NCBI GenBank assembly: GCA_002478885.1
Contig: DLKC01000053.1
Location: 1 to 64,000, forward strand
DNA from: Chitinophagaceae bacterium UBA7600
GTDB taxonomy: Bacteria > Bacteroidota > Bacteroidia > Chitinophagales > Chitinophagaceae
Length of the DNA stretch: 64,000 nucleotides
Direction of reading: 5' to 3'
Shown: piece by piece, positions 9,360-17,238 of the stretch
How positions within the stretch are numbered: position 1 is the first letter of the stretch
Layout: every line of letters starts with the position of its first letter
Made by a program: the position numbers and the translations under genes
The notes under the pieces: generated by a model
Told to the model about the DNA's origin: nothing
The model's database searches: none
What the model saw: the letters and a program-made list of their open reading frames with translations, nothing else

Positions 9360-9674
9360 CTACTTCTCTAGTGTAATGTTTCCCAGATCTGCAGTGCCGC
9401 CATCACTCACCTGAACGTTGTCTTTTACCACATCTTTGTATGGCTCGGCTGCATCAATATAAACTTTGTAGGTTCCAGCCTTCGCATTTGCCAATTCAAA
9501 CGATCCATTGGTAACCGCCGATTTTAAAGTATCCGTTGCCGACATAGCCCACACCTGTTGTACCGCCTCAGCAGGCGTTACTTTTCCTTTAATAACACCA
9601 CCGTCAAATTTTGTGAAAGCAAATAAAGCAGACGCAATTGCAAGGGCACCCAGCCCGAAAATCTTGTTTTTCAT
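9360..9674 (-). CDS. Small exported carboxypeptidase-regulatory-like protein
   Basis: 104 residues with an N-terminal hydrophobic signal (MKNKIFGLGALAIASALFAF). The rest is one beta-sandwich of the CarboxypepD_reg type: GGVIKGKVTPAEAVQQVWAM, then GSFELANAKAGTYKVYIDA, then a last strand DLGNITLEK. Such domains occur as N-terminal extensions of TonB receptors; here it is free-standing, a common type of small periplasmic protein in Bacteroidota. Function unknown. Convergent with tyrS, with a shared terminator between them. Confidence 0.75.
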   Translation of the reverse strand: MKNKIFGLGALAIASALFAFTKFDGGVIKGKVTPAEAVQQVWAMSATDTLKSAVTNGSFELANAKAGTYKVYIDAAEPYKDVVKDNVQVSDGGTADLGNITLEK

Positions 9675-9868
9675 AGATTAGCATTTATATGAAAGGTTAA
9701 CAAATATTATCCGCGTTTATCAATTGCCGCGGTATTTTTATCATGTTTCAAGTATCATGCCAGACGGGAAAAACTGAAGTTTTTTTTATCTAGCCTTACG
9801 CTTCTTCTATTGTTGAACATACACCTCAGGGGTTGAGTCTTCCACGCATGCACGATAACAAGAAGTCA

Positions 9869-9876
9869 TAACTTTG
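9869..9876 (+). promoter_or_regulatory. Promoter -7 box before the alpha/beta hydrolase gene
   Basis: TAACTTTG fits TANNTTTG, 18 nt before the ATG at 9895. No clear -33 TTG at the expected distance. Confidence 0.45.
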
Positions 9877-9894
9877 TGAAGAATTGTTGTTTCC

Positions 9895-10560
9895 ATGAAA
9901 GTATATTTTCTTTCGGGCCTTGGTGCAGACAAAACCTTTTTCCAATTGCTTGACTTATCGTTCTGCGAGCCCGTTTTTATAGATTGGATAAAGCCTCTAA
10001 AAAAAGAATCCCTAAGTAGCTATGCAGGGCGAATAAAGAATTCGTTCATGGGTGACTATGCAACAATTGTGGGCCTTTCGTTTGGAGGAATGCTTGCAAC
10101 AGAAATTGCTATTCAAAATCCTGGCTGCTATTCCATTTTACTTTCCAGCGCGAAAACGAAATTTGAAATCCCCGATTGGTACAGAGCAGCAAAGTACCTA
10201 CCGTTACAACACCTGGCGCCGGCATCATTGCAGCGCTGGTTTATGCTCCGAATGAAACAGAGACTTGGCATAAAAAACAATTTCGAAAAAAAAGTCTTCA
10301 CAGAACTTATCAAAAGAAACGATAAGGAATTCAACGCTTGGGCAGTGGACGCCTTGCTTGGCTGGCGAAACGAAACAGTGCCGGCTAATGTATTTCACAT
10401 TCATGGCACACACGATAAGATATTACCCTATAAACTGGTGAAGCCTCATTACCCAATAAAATGCGGTGAACATATGATGGTGCTGAGCATGGCCAACCAA
10501 ATATCGCCACTCATAAATAAACTGGCTACCCAAAGAGCTAGAGCAACTCCTTTTTCATAA
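9895..10560 (+). CDS. Alpha/beta hydrolase
   Basis: 221 residues, a compact alpha/beta-hydrolase fold. The nucleophile elbow is GLSFGG near residue 61 (Ser nucleophile). An Asp in HGTHDKILP (near residue 168) and a His in GEHMMV (near residue 191) complete a likely catalytic triad. The N-terminus starts directly with the first strand (MKVYFLSGLGADKTFF) and has no signal peptide, so the enzyme is cytoplasmic. Substrate unknown; ester or thioester hydrolysis is the general chemistry. The last 23 bases overlap the convergent acetyltransferase gene. Confidence 0.85.
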   Translation: MKVYFLSGLGADKTFFQLLDLSFCEPVFIDWIKPLKKESLSSYAGRIKNSFMGDYATIVGLSFGGMLATEIAIQNPGCYSILLSSAKTKFEIPDWYRAAKYLPLQHLAPASLQRWFMLRMKQRLGIKNNFEKKVFTELIKRNDKEFNAWAVDALLGWRNETVPANVFHIHGTHDKILPYKLVKPHYPIKCGEHMMVLSMANQISPLINKLATQRARATPFS

Positions 10561-11056
10561 GCCAGTCAACCTGGTCATCGCTGCCCAGCGTAAAGATTTG
10601 TTCGCCGAAAATTTCGAAGCCGTTACGTTTATAGAACTGCAGCGCTTTTTCATTTTGTTTCCACACACCCAGCCATAACACTTCGCAGCCACTTTCTTTT
10701 GCAAATGACAATGCCTTATCGATAAGTATCTTGCCAAGCCCCTGACCCTGGAACATTTTTCTTGCATAAATTCTTTCCAGTTCCATGTGCTTTAGGCCAT
10801 CGAGGCTCTCCGGCTTTTCAGACGTACGCAATTTTATATAGCCAGCAGGCTCATCGGCTTTTTCCGCAATAAAAAAACGGTCTCCACTTGTTTGTACTTC
10901 CTGCAATAATCTTTGCATATTAAACTTCTGTTCAACATGCAGCTGCATATCCGCTTCGGTGTTGAACGCGGTATACGTATCACGAAATGTTTCAATACTT
11001 ATCTCCTGCAAAAGTTCGATGTCATTCGCAGTAACTAGTCTTATGGCAAAAGTCAT
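10538..11056 (-). CDS. GNAT family N-acetyltransferase
   Basis: 172 residues. The acetyl-CoA binding motif A is clear: ELERIYARKMFQGQGLGKIL around residues 92-111, with the Q-G-Q-G-L-G pyrophosphate loop, followed by EVLWLGVWKQNEKALQFYKRNGFEIFGE, the usual motif B. It resembles PaiA/YkkB-type acetyltransferases acting on polyamines or small amines, but the substrate cannot be named. It starts 9 nt after the stop of the upstream exported HMA-like gene and may be co-transcribed with it. Confidence 0.88.
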   Translation of the reverse strand: MTFAIRLVTANDIELLQEISIETFRDTYTAFNTEADMQLHVEQKFNMQRLLQEVQTSGDRFFIAEKADEPAGYIKLRTSEKPESLDGLKHMELERIYARKMFQGQGLGKILIDKALSFAKESGCEVLWLGVWKQNEKALQFYKRNGFEIFGEQIFTLGSDDQVDWLMKKELL

Positions 11057-11065
11057 AGTCAGGAA

Positions 11066-11476
11066 TTATGGGTTGGGAGGCATATTACAAGGTTTGCCTT
11101 TTTGAGGACCGCCGCCTTCTTCGGTTCGTTTGCAAATCGGGGGAAGCATTTTATAGCTGTCAGGTTCGGCCTTTGTAGAGTCTGCATCAAAGCCAGCATT
11201 GTTAATCGCCGTTCGAATATAGCTGAGTGGCATTCTGTCTGGCACATATTGTATGCGCATGCTTCCCGCCGTTACATTAATTGTCCACTTAATAATCCCT
11301 GCATCACTGTTAGGGCCTTTTTCTTTTAACAGGTATTGTTCCAGTCTTTCTTTGCAAACCCAGCATTTTATCTGTGGAATATTAATCGTTGCCCACTCCG
11401 ATTTCCCTTGCATTACCTGCGCATTTACCTGCGCACTCATCATTAACCCCATACAAAAAACGAGAAGATATTTCAT
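11066..11476 (-). CDS. Exported heavy-metal-associated (HMA) domain protein
   Basis: 136 residues with signal peptide MKYLLVFCMGLMMSAQVNAQ. After it comes a ferredoxin-like HMA fold: ATINIPQIKCWVCKERLEQYLL carries the CxxC metal site, and SMRIQYVPDRMPLSYIRTAINNAGFDAD is the second half. The C-terminal tail is rich in proline and glycine, with three more cysteines. It probably binds copper or a similar metal in the periplasm. The start at 11476 was preferred because the open frame upstream has no signal-like start and runs into a family A repeat. Directly followed by the GNAT gene on the same strand. Confidence 0.75.
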   Translation of the reverse strand: MKYLLVFCMGLMMSAQVNAQVMQGKSEWATINIPQIKCWVCKERLEQYLLKEKGPNSDAGIIKWTINVTAGSMRIQYVPDRMPLSYIRTAINNAGFDADSTKAEPDSYKMLPPICKRTEEGGGPQKGKPCNMPPNP

Positions 11477-11577
11477 ATATTTTTTTTGTACGCTGGTAAA
11501 AAATACCACGCATACAAATAAACAAAATTTCGCAATCAACCTGGAGGTTGTCGCTAATAAATTATCAAAAAAGATTT

Positions 11578-11632
11578 GGGGGCCGGGCTTTTGGCACACG
11601 AAGCAACAGCCGTTGCGTCGCACACTTCAGGG
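11578..11632 (+). repeat. Family A intergenic repeat, partly decayed
   Basis: GTTGCGTCGCACACTTCAG at 11612-11630 after a GGCCGGGCTT block at 11581; the 3' GTAC is lost. Lies upstream of the HMA-domain gene. Confidence 0.6.
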
Positions 11633-11772
11633 TCTTGTTCTTTACTCGGCAAACAGCAAGTTTGCCACATCAATAATTATTAGCCAAGAACAAAAGTAAA
11701 CCGTCCATAAAAAAACAGGGGGATCTTTGTTGTTTATTTTTAAGTTGAGTATCTATTCAAATTGATCAGCAC

Positions 11773-12678
11773 ATGTATTGCCTGGAAACGAACAACCTCA
11801 CCCATCGATTCACCAAAGAAAATACTGTATTAAAAAATATCAGCCTTCGCGTTACAGAGGGAAGTATCTATGGTTTTTTGGGTCCAAACGGAGCCGGCAA
11901 AACAACAACGCTAAGGCTAATCCTGGGGTTATTAAAAAAACAGGAGGGAGATATTCTTTTTTTCGGAAAACCGTTTGAAAGAAATCGTGTAGCTATTTTA
12001 AAAAACATCGGGTCGCTCATAGAAAGCCCGTCTTTGTACGGTCACCTCACTGCGTCGGAGAATTTGAGCCTGTTGCAAAAAATATATCGATGTCCCCGGC
12101 AAAGAATCAAGGAGGTTCTAAAATTAGTTGGGCTGCCACACACAGGAAATAAGAAAGCAAGCCAATTCTCGTTAGGGATGAAACAGCGTTTAAGCATTGC
12201 AGTTGCTTTACTCCACAATCCATCGCTGTTGATATTGGACGAGCCCACCAATGGCCTTGATCCGAACGGTATGATTGAGATAAGGGAATTGCTGATAAAA
12301 CTAAACCAGCAATCGGGCATCACAGTTATCATTTCGAGCCACATGCTTGCAGAAATTGAAAAGTTGGTGACGCATGTAGGCGTTATCAATAACGGCCAAA
12401 TGTTATTTCAGGGGCCCCTCAACGAACTAAAAAGCAAACAGCAGGAATCTGTATCGGTTGTGTTGGAAACCAGCGATCTCGAAAAAACAGTTCACATCAT
12501 TGCCGGCCATGATATCAAAACAACCCAGGAAGACGGCAAACTGCATATGCCTTTTGTTTCAAAGAAAGTGATCGCTACTTTGGCGCAGCAACTGGTAAAT
12601 AACAACATTGAGTTGTATGAAATAAGCGTGGTAAAAAATGATCTTGAAACCATATTCATAAACCTCATCAGCAAGTAA
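11773..12678 (+). CDS. ABC transporter ATP-binding protein (BcrA-like)
   Basis: 301 residues, one nucleotide-binding domain plus a C-terminal extension. Walker A GPNGAGKT is at residues 37-44, the signature FSLGMKQ at 132-138, Walker B LLILDE at 152-157, and the H-loop histidine lies in VIISSHML. The arrangement matches bacitracin/lantibiotic-type exporters (BcrA, CcmA group). It hydrolyses ATP to power the membrane protein encoded 3 nt downstream. The transported compound is unknown; peptide antibiotics or lipids are possible. Confidence 0.93.
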   Translation: MYCLETNNLTHRFTKENTVLKNISLRVTEGSIYGFLGPNGAGKTTTLRLILGLLKKQEGDILFFGKPFERNRVAILKNIGSLIESPSLYGHLTASENLSLLQKIYRCPRQRIKEVLKLVGLPHTGNKKASQFSLGMKQRLSIAVALLHNPSLLILDEPTNGLDPNGMIEIRELLIKLNQQSGITVIISSHMLAEIEKLVTHVGVINNGQMLFQGPLNELKSKQQESVSVVLETSDLEKTVHIIAGHDIKTTQEDGKLHMPFVSKKVIATLAQQLVNNNIELYEISVVKNDLETIFINLISK

Positions 12679-12681
12679 CAA

Positions 12682-13467
12682 ATGCCTAACGATTTTCTGC
12701 ACAGTTTTCAAGGTGAGTGGCTGAAGAGAAAGCGAAGCCTTGCCTCTTGGATCGTTGTTATTGGTGGTTTTTTCACACCCACTATCATTATCATAGCAAG
12801 GCTGGTAAACTATGAACAATTGGCTGCCCTGTATGCAAAAGCCGACTTCTGGACTTCGCTGTGGCAAAGTTCGTGGGAGTCAATGGCAATATTTCTTTTG
12901 CCACTGGGCGTAGTACTTTCTACCAGCCTCATTACGCAGATTGAGTACAAGAACAACAGTTGGAAACAACTGCATACGGTTCCTTTAAATTTTAGCACAA
13001 TCTTCTTTACAAAACTCCTGGTGATCATTGCAATGCTGCTCCAGTTTTTTATTCTTTTTAATATTGGTATTTATTTGTCGGCCGTTATTCCCTGGCTGCT
13101 TGGTAGCGGAGTGGCTTACCCTGCAGCTACATTTCCTTATAAATACTTCCTGCAGGAAAATGCGCTGTACTTTATTGATTGCTTGCCCATTCTTGCACTT
13201 CAATACTTATTGGGCCTCCAATACAAAAATTTCCTGGTGCCCGTTGGCACCGGCTTTATATTATGGGTTGGCGCATTGGCTGCCCTTTCCTGGAAGTATG
13301 GCTATTTGGTTCCTTACACTTACTGCATGTACAATCATTTAAAAACAGCTGCCCCAGGGAAAGCCGCCATTCCAGCATTGAATATTCATTACATGGCAGT
13401 CTTTTATTTTATATTGTTCACCGCGGCAAGTTTTATAATTTACATTACAAAAAAGGAAAAGGGCTAA
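12682..13467 (+). CDS. ABC-2 type permease subunit
   Basis: 261 residues with about six membrane segments, e.g. WIVVIGGFFTPTIIII, MAIFLLPLGVVLSTSLI, LVIIAMLLQFFILFNIGIYL and MAVFYFILFTAASFIIYI. The layout (EWLKRKRS start, six spans) is that of lantibiotic-immunity/ABC-2 permeases. Its start is 3 nt after the ATPase stop, so the two form one operon and one transporter in the inner membrane. Confidence 0.85.
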   Translation: MPNDFLHSFQGEWLKRKRSLASWIVVIGGFFTPTIIIIARLVNYEQLAALYAKADFWTSLWQSSWESMAIFLLPLGVVLSTSLITQIEYKNNSWKQLHTVPLNFSTIFFTKLLVIIAMLLQFFILFNIGIYLSAVIPWLLGSGVAYPAATFPYKYFLQENALYFIDCLPILALQYLLGLQYKNFLVPVGTGFILWVGALAALSWKYGYLVPYTYCMYNHLKTAAPGKAAIPALNIHYMAVFYFILFTAASFIIYITKKEKG

Positions 13468-13639
13468 CATGGTTTGTTGAAAGCAATAATAAACTCAACA
13501 GCGAACAACATAAGCCCGACAACATCTTTTTTATGTTAATAAAAAACGCTTTAGTAACAGCGTTTATCATTATTCTGTTTACCTTCAAAAGTTTAATGAA
13601 ACATGCGGTTTTTTTTGCATTGATGCAGCCACTTCAACA

Positions 13640-13695
13640 GTACAAGAGTGCGACGCAACAACAGTGGATGAATTGCAATGCAGCTGGCTACAATA
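13640..13695 (-). repeat. Family A intergenic repeat, reverse copy
   Basis: Exact core at 13640-13659, with a degenerate CAGCTGGCTACA block at 13681-13692. In the 261-bp gap between the permease and carbonic anhydrase genes. Confidence 0.75.
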
Positions 13696-13728
13696 ATTGT
13701 ATTCGTTTAACCAACAAAATAAAAAAAA

Positions 13729-14496
13729 ATGCCTATAAACAAAACCTGCCCACTGGCAATAGTTGTACTGGCAACTGTAGCAATATCAGCATGCAATAGT
13801 CCAGTGGACACTAAGCAATCAGGAAGTGCCGACACAATAACCAAATCGCCAGTTGCGGTACAAGCTCCGTTAAGAGAAAAAGTATTAAGTGCGGCTGACC
13901 AGGCTGCATTAACGCCGGACATGATAATTCAAAGCCTGAAAGATGGCAATGCGCGTTTTATGAAAAATGAAATAACAGCGAGGGACCATTCGGCGATGGT
14001 AAGGAACGCGTCCCTGGGACAATATCCTAAAGCGGTAATACTTTCCTGCCTGGATAGCCGCATACCGGTGGAAGACATTTTTGATAAGGGCATCGGCGAT
14101 CTTTTTGTGGCACGGGTCGCAGGTAATTTTGTTAACGAGGATATACTGGGAAGTATGGAGTTTGGCTGCAAAGTGTCGGGAGCAAAACTGGTGCTGGTGT
14201 TGGGCCACAAATCGTGTGGTGCAATAAAATCTGCGATTGATGATGTTAAATTGGGTAATATAACAGCTATGCTTTCGAAAATTAAACCAGCAATTGGAAA
14301 ATCGCAGGATTTCTCAGGAGATAAAAATTCGAAAAATGATGACTATGTTGAGTATGTTGCCAAAAAGAATGTGCTGAATACTATTGAAACAATAAAAGCA
14401 AAAAGCCCTATCTTAAATGAAATGGCTGAGAAAGGTGAAATTAAAATTGTGGGCGCTTATTATAATATTCAAACCGGTGAAGTAACCTTTCTTTAG
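13729..14496 (+). CDS. Exported lipoprotein beta-carbonic anhydrase
   Basis: 255 residues. A lipobox (AISAC, Cys22) marks it as a lipoprotein, followed by a 40-residue linker. The enzyme domain has zinc ligands Cys107 (CLDSR, with the Asp109/Arg111 dyad) and His160/Cys163 (HKSC), as in beta-class carbonic anhydrases. It interconverts CO2 and bicarbonate. Most beta enzymes are cytoplasmic; this one should be tethered in the periplasm or at the outer membrane. Downstream is a separate cupin operon. Confidence 0.92.
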   Translation: MPINKTCPLAIVVLATVAISACNSPVDTKQSGSADTITKSPVAVQAPLREKVLSAADQAALTPDMIIQSLKDGNARFMKNEITARDHSAMVRNASLGQYPKAVILSCLDSRIPVEDIFDKGIGDLFVARVAGNFVNEDILGSMEFGCKVSGAKLVLVLGHKSCGAIKSAIDDVKLGNITAMLSKIKPAIGKSQDFSGDKNSKNDDYVEYVAKKNVLNTIETIKAKSPILNEMAEKGEIKIVGAYYNIQTGEVTFL

Positions 14497-14574
14497 CAAA
14501 AAACGCGCAAGGTTATTTGTTTAAAACCAACGACTAATTTATTTTTTGTATTCACCTACGGTAAAATCTTTATA

Positions 14575-14934
14575 ATGATTCAAAAACTAAACTGGGAAAA
14601 CGTTCCAACGGAAGAAGTAACACCTGCCATGCACCGAAAAATTATAAGCGGTGAAAAATTGATGATCGCCAGGATGAAATTCAAAGACGGATTTTTAGTG
14701 CCGCAGCACCATCATATGCATGAGCAGGTGACCCAAGTGCTCTCAGGTCAGATACGTTTTTGGTTTGGCGAAAACAAAGAACAGGTAATGGATTTGTTTG
14801 CCGGCGACATAGTAGTAATTCCCGGAAACCTGCCACATGAAGCACTTATGATCGGTGACGTGGAAGAGATAGATACATGGGCTCCCCCGCGCCAGGATTG
14901 GCTTGATAAAACAGACGATTACTTAAGAAAATAA
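14575..14934 (+). CDS. Small cupin protein
   Basis: 119 residues, a single cupin barrel. Motif 1 is VPQHHHMHEQVTQVLSGQIRF (residues 42-62), with metal-binding histidines and glutamate; motif 2 is PGNLPHEALM. Possibly an isomerase or sensor-like enzyme acting on a sugar or hydroxy acid. Three nt separate its stop from the SDR gene, and an alcohol dehydrogenase follows, so it is the first gene of a three-gene operon. Confidence 0.85.
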   Translation: MIQKLNWENVPTEEVTPAMHRKIISGEKLMIARMKFKDGFLVPQHHHMHEQVTQVLSGQIRFWFGENKEQVMDLFAGDIVVIPGNLPHEALMIGDVEEIDTWAPPRQDWLDKTDDYLRK

Positions 14935-14937
14935 TTT

Positions 14938-15702
14938 ATGGAACTTGGATTAAAAAATAAGGTTGCATTTGTCGCAGCTTCAAGTAAAGGACTCGGTAAG
15001 GCGGTTGCACTGGAGCTATCAAGGGAGGGCGCCAAAGTAGTCATTAATGGACGTTACAAGGAAAGCCTTGAGAAAACAAAACAGGAGATAGAACAGCAAA
15101 CCCATCAAGAAGTATTAGCTGTTGCGGGCGACTTGTCTGTTGCAGCGGAAAGAGAACAGGTCATTGAAACCATATTGGATCTTTGCAAAACGGTGGACAT
15201 TCTGATTACGAATACCGGTGGGCCTCCGACAGGAAAATTCGAAACTTTTAAACAGGAAGACTGGGACAAAGCTTACAATCTGCTACTGGCAACTGTTGTC
15301 GGCCTGATAAATGGATTTTTACCGGGCATGAAGGAACAGCAATGGGGGCGAATTATTGCTATTACTTCGATGGCGGTAAAACAACCGGTGAATAACTTAA
15401 TACTGTCTAATTCGGTAAGAGCCTCTGTCGCAGGTTTACTAAAAACACTTTCAAACGAGGTTGGCTCTTATGGCATAACAGTAAACAATGTAATGCCTGG
15501 TTACACCGAAACAGAAAGGCTGATGCAACTGATGGAAAACAATCCTTCTTTTTCTTCTGCAAAAAGCGAAGTACCGCTTGCACGATTCGGAAGACCTGAA
15601 GAGTTTGCGGCAGCGGTTGCCTTTCTTGCGAGTGAAAGAGCAAGTTATATCACCGGCATTTCTCTGCCGGTTGATGGCGGTTGGATCAAAGGAATATTTT
15701 AA
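14938..15702 (+). CDS. SDR-family protein lacking the canonical active-site Tyr
   Basis: 254 residues, Rossmann fold of the short-chain dehydrogenase family. The cofactor loop ASSKGLG is at residues 14-20, a variant of TGxxxGIG; TNTGGP replaces NNAG near residue 91. The catalytic serine is present (Ser144 in ITSM), but the Tyr-x3-Lys pair expected at 157/161 reads Ser157 and Arg161. Such atypical members are annotated as 3-oxoacyl-ACP reductase-like. Oxidoreductase activity is therefore in doubt or uses other residues. Sits between a cupin and a zinc alcohol dehydrogenase. Confidence 0.88.
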   Translation: MELGLKNKVAFVAASSKGLGKAVALELSREGAKVVINGRYKESLEKTKQEIEQQTHQEVLAVAGDLSVAAEREQVIETILDLCKTVDILITNTGGPPTGKFETFKQEDWDKAYNLLLATVVGLINGFLPGMKEQQWGRIIAITSMAVKQPVNNLILSNSVRASVAGLLKTLSNEVGSYGITVNNVMPGYTETERLMQLMENNPSFSSAKSEVPLARFGRPEEFAAAVAFLASERASYITGISLPVDGGWIKGIF

Positions 15703-15763
15703 CCGTTACTTCCTTTTAATACATGCTGCTAAAGGCCTTCCCATCAATCCGAAACTTTAAACC

Positions 15764-16813
15764 ATGCACGCACTAACATTCGGCGGCACAGAAATAATTG
15801 AATACAGTAACGTTAGCGATCCCCAGCTGCTTCATTCAACAGATGCGATCGTTAAAGTTACGATGGCGGGTATTTGTGGTTCTGACCTACATGTATACCA
15901 TGGAAGAGAGACGGGCCTGGATCATGGAACGGTTATGGGCCATGAGTTTACAGGTATTGTAGAAGAAGCCGGCCCTGATGTAAAACATTTCAAAAAGGGA
16001 TCAAGAGTGCTGAGTCCATTTACTACTTCGTGCGGTGAATGTTATTATTGTCGCATTGGCCTCACCTGCCGCTGCGAAAAAGGGAAATTATTTGGGTGGG
16101 TAGAAAAAGGGCACGGCTTGCACGGAGCACAATCGCAATACATCCGCGTGCCAATGGCTGACAGCACCTTACTACCGTTGAGCAATGATCTTGATGAGAG
16201 GAAGGGATTGTTACTTGGCGATGTTCTCTCTACCGGGTATTTCTGTGCAGATAATGCCGGCATTAAGCCCGGAAATGTTTATGCAGTGATCGGTTGCGGA
16301 CCCGTGGGCCTAATGACGATAGTTGCGGCAAAGCACCTCGGTGCAGAAACCGTATTTGCGATAGATGTTGTGCCCGAACGCTTGGCCGTTGCCGAAAACT
16401 TCGGCGCTATTGCACTAAATCCATCAATCATAGATATTAAAGAAACAATCCTTCAATGCACAAAAGTCCGCGGCGCTGATGCAGCGATGGAAGTGGTGGG
16501 CAGCCCGGCCAAGCTGGAGCTGGCAATCGATCTTATTCGTCCAGGCGGCACCCTGTCGTCCGTTGGTGTACATACCGCCACGCATTTTCCTTTTTCGCCA
16601 GGCAAAGCATATGACAAAAATCTCACCTACAAGAGTGGCCGATGCCCGGCTCGTTACTACGCAGAAAAACTATTGCAGGAAGGCGTGGTGCAACATTACC
16701 CGATAGAAGACATCATTACACACCAGTTTTCTTTGCAGGATGGAGCAAGAGCTTACGAAGTATTCGACAAAAAAAAGGACAACTGCATTAAAGCAGTTTT
16801 ACACACCTTCTAA
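15764..16813 (+). CDS. Zinc-dependent alcohol/polyol dehydrogenase
   Basis: 349 residues, medium-chain dehydrogenase. Catalytic zinc ligands: Cys38 (GICGSD) and His60-Glu61 (GHEFTG). The structural zinc loop has Cys90, Cys93, Cys96 and Cys104. The NAD-binding fold has VIGCGPVGLM around residue 174. It oxidises or reduces an alcohol or polyol with NAD(P); the exact substrate is open. 61 nt after the SDR gene, last gene of the cupin-SDR-dehydrogenase set. Confidence 0.92.
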   Translation: MHALTFGGTEIIEYSNVSDPQLLHSTDAIVKVTMAGICGSDLHVYHGRETGLDHGTVMGHEFTGIVEEAGPDVKHFKKGSRVLSPFTTSCGECYYCRIGLTCRCEKGKLFGWVEKGHGLHGAQSQYIRVPMADSTLLPLSNDLDERKGLLLGDVLSTGYFCADNAGIKPGNVYAVIGCGPVGLMTIVAAKHLGAETVFAIDVVPERLAVAENFGAIALNPSIIDIKETILQCTKVRGADAAMEVVGSPAKLELAIDLIRPGGTLSSVGVHTATHFPFSPGKAYDKNLTYKSGRCPARYYAEKLLQEGVVQHYPIEDIITHQFSLQDGARAYEVFDKKKDNCIKAVLHTF

Positions 16814-16837
16814 AAATTGAAAAAAAACAGTCTTTTA

Positions 16838-16891
16838 GGTTCCCGGCTGCAGTACCGCTAGCGACAAATGTTGCGTCGCACACTTGTACTT
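16838..16891 (+). repeat. Family A intergenic repeat, forward copy
   Basis: GTTCCCGGC block at 16839-16847 and core GTTGCGTCGCACACTTGTAC at 16870-16889 (one base from the main consensus), 25 nt after the dehydrogenase stop. Confidence 0.85.
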
Positions 16892-17082
16892 TCAAAACAT
16901 GAATCGGCAAACAGTTTTGTCTTCAGGTTACATAGGAATTTACCATGGCCACAACTCCTGTTCCTTTCCATCCGGGTTTTTTATCTTTAAAAACCGCCAC
17001 TTTCTTTGGGCATCAATTGTATTTAGCCATCATATCGACATTTTGAATACCCGCCTCGCATTTGTTGAAATGAGATTTAACA

Positions 17083-17140
17083 GTCGAAGAGTGCGACGCA
17101 ACAGCAGCCCATGTTTTTACTGCAGCGGGGGCACAAAAAT
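17083..17140 (-). repeat. Family A intergenic repeat, reverse copy, partly decayed
   Basis: AAGAGTGCGACGCAAC at 17087-17102; the outer GTAC is lost (TCG instead). Confidence 0.6.
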
Positions 17141-17238
17141 TTATACCCGCAAACGATTGATTAAAAATTCCCATAAGGCTTGGTGCACAAATGGAATTAA
17201 TGTTATAGTTTCCAAGTTCAAATAATCATGTCAGCTAT

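Larger units (their letters stand above)
16814..17238. other. Intergenic region with an inverted pair of family A repeats
   Basis: 425 bp without a supported gene. A forward family A copy (16838-16891) and a partly decayed reverse copy (17083-17140) enclose about 190 bp. The open frame at 16884-17225 covers both repeats and has no recognisable protein features. Confidence 0.6.

Noticed and set aside
11253..11699. 148-codon open frame on the plus strand
   Set aside because: It is antisense to the HMA-domain gene and passes through a family A repeat; no protein-like features.
13179..13799. 206-codon open frame on the plus strand
   Set aside because: Out-of-frame shadow of the permease gene that continues through the repeat-containing spacer into the carbonic anhydrase gene.
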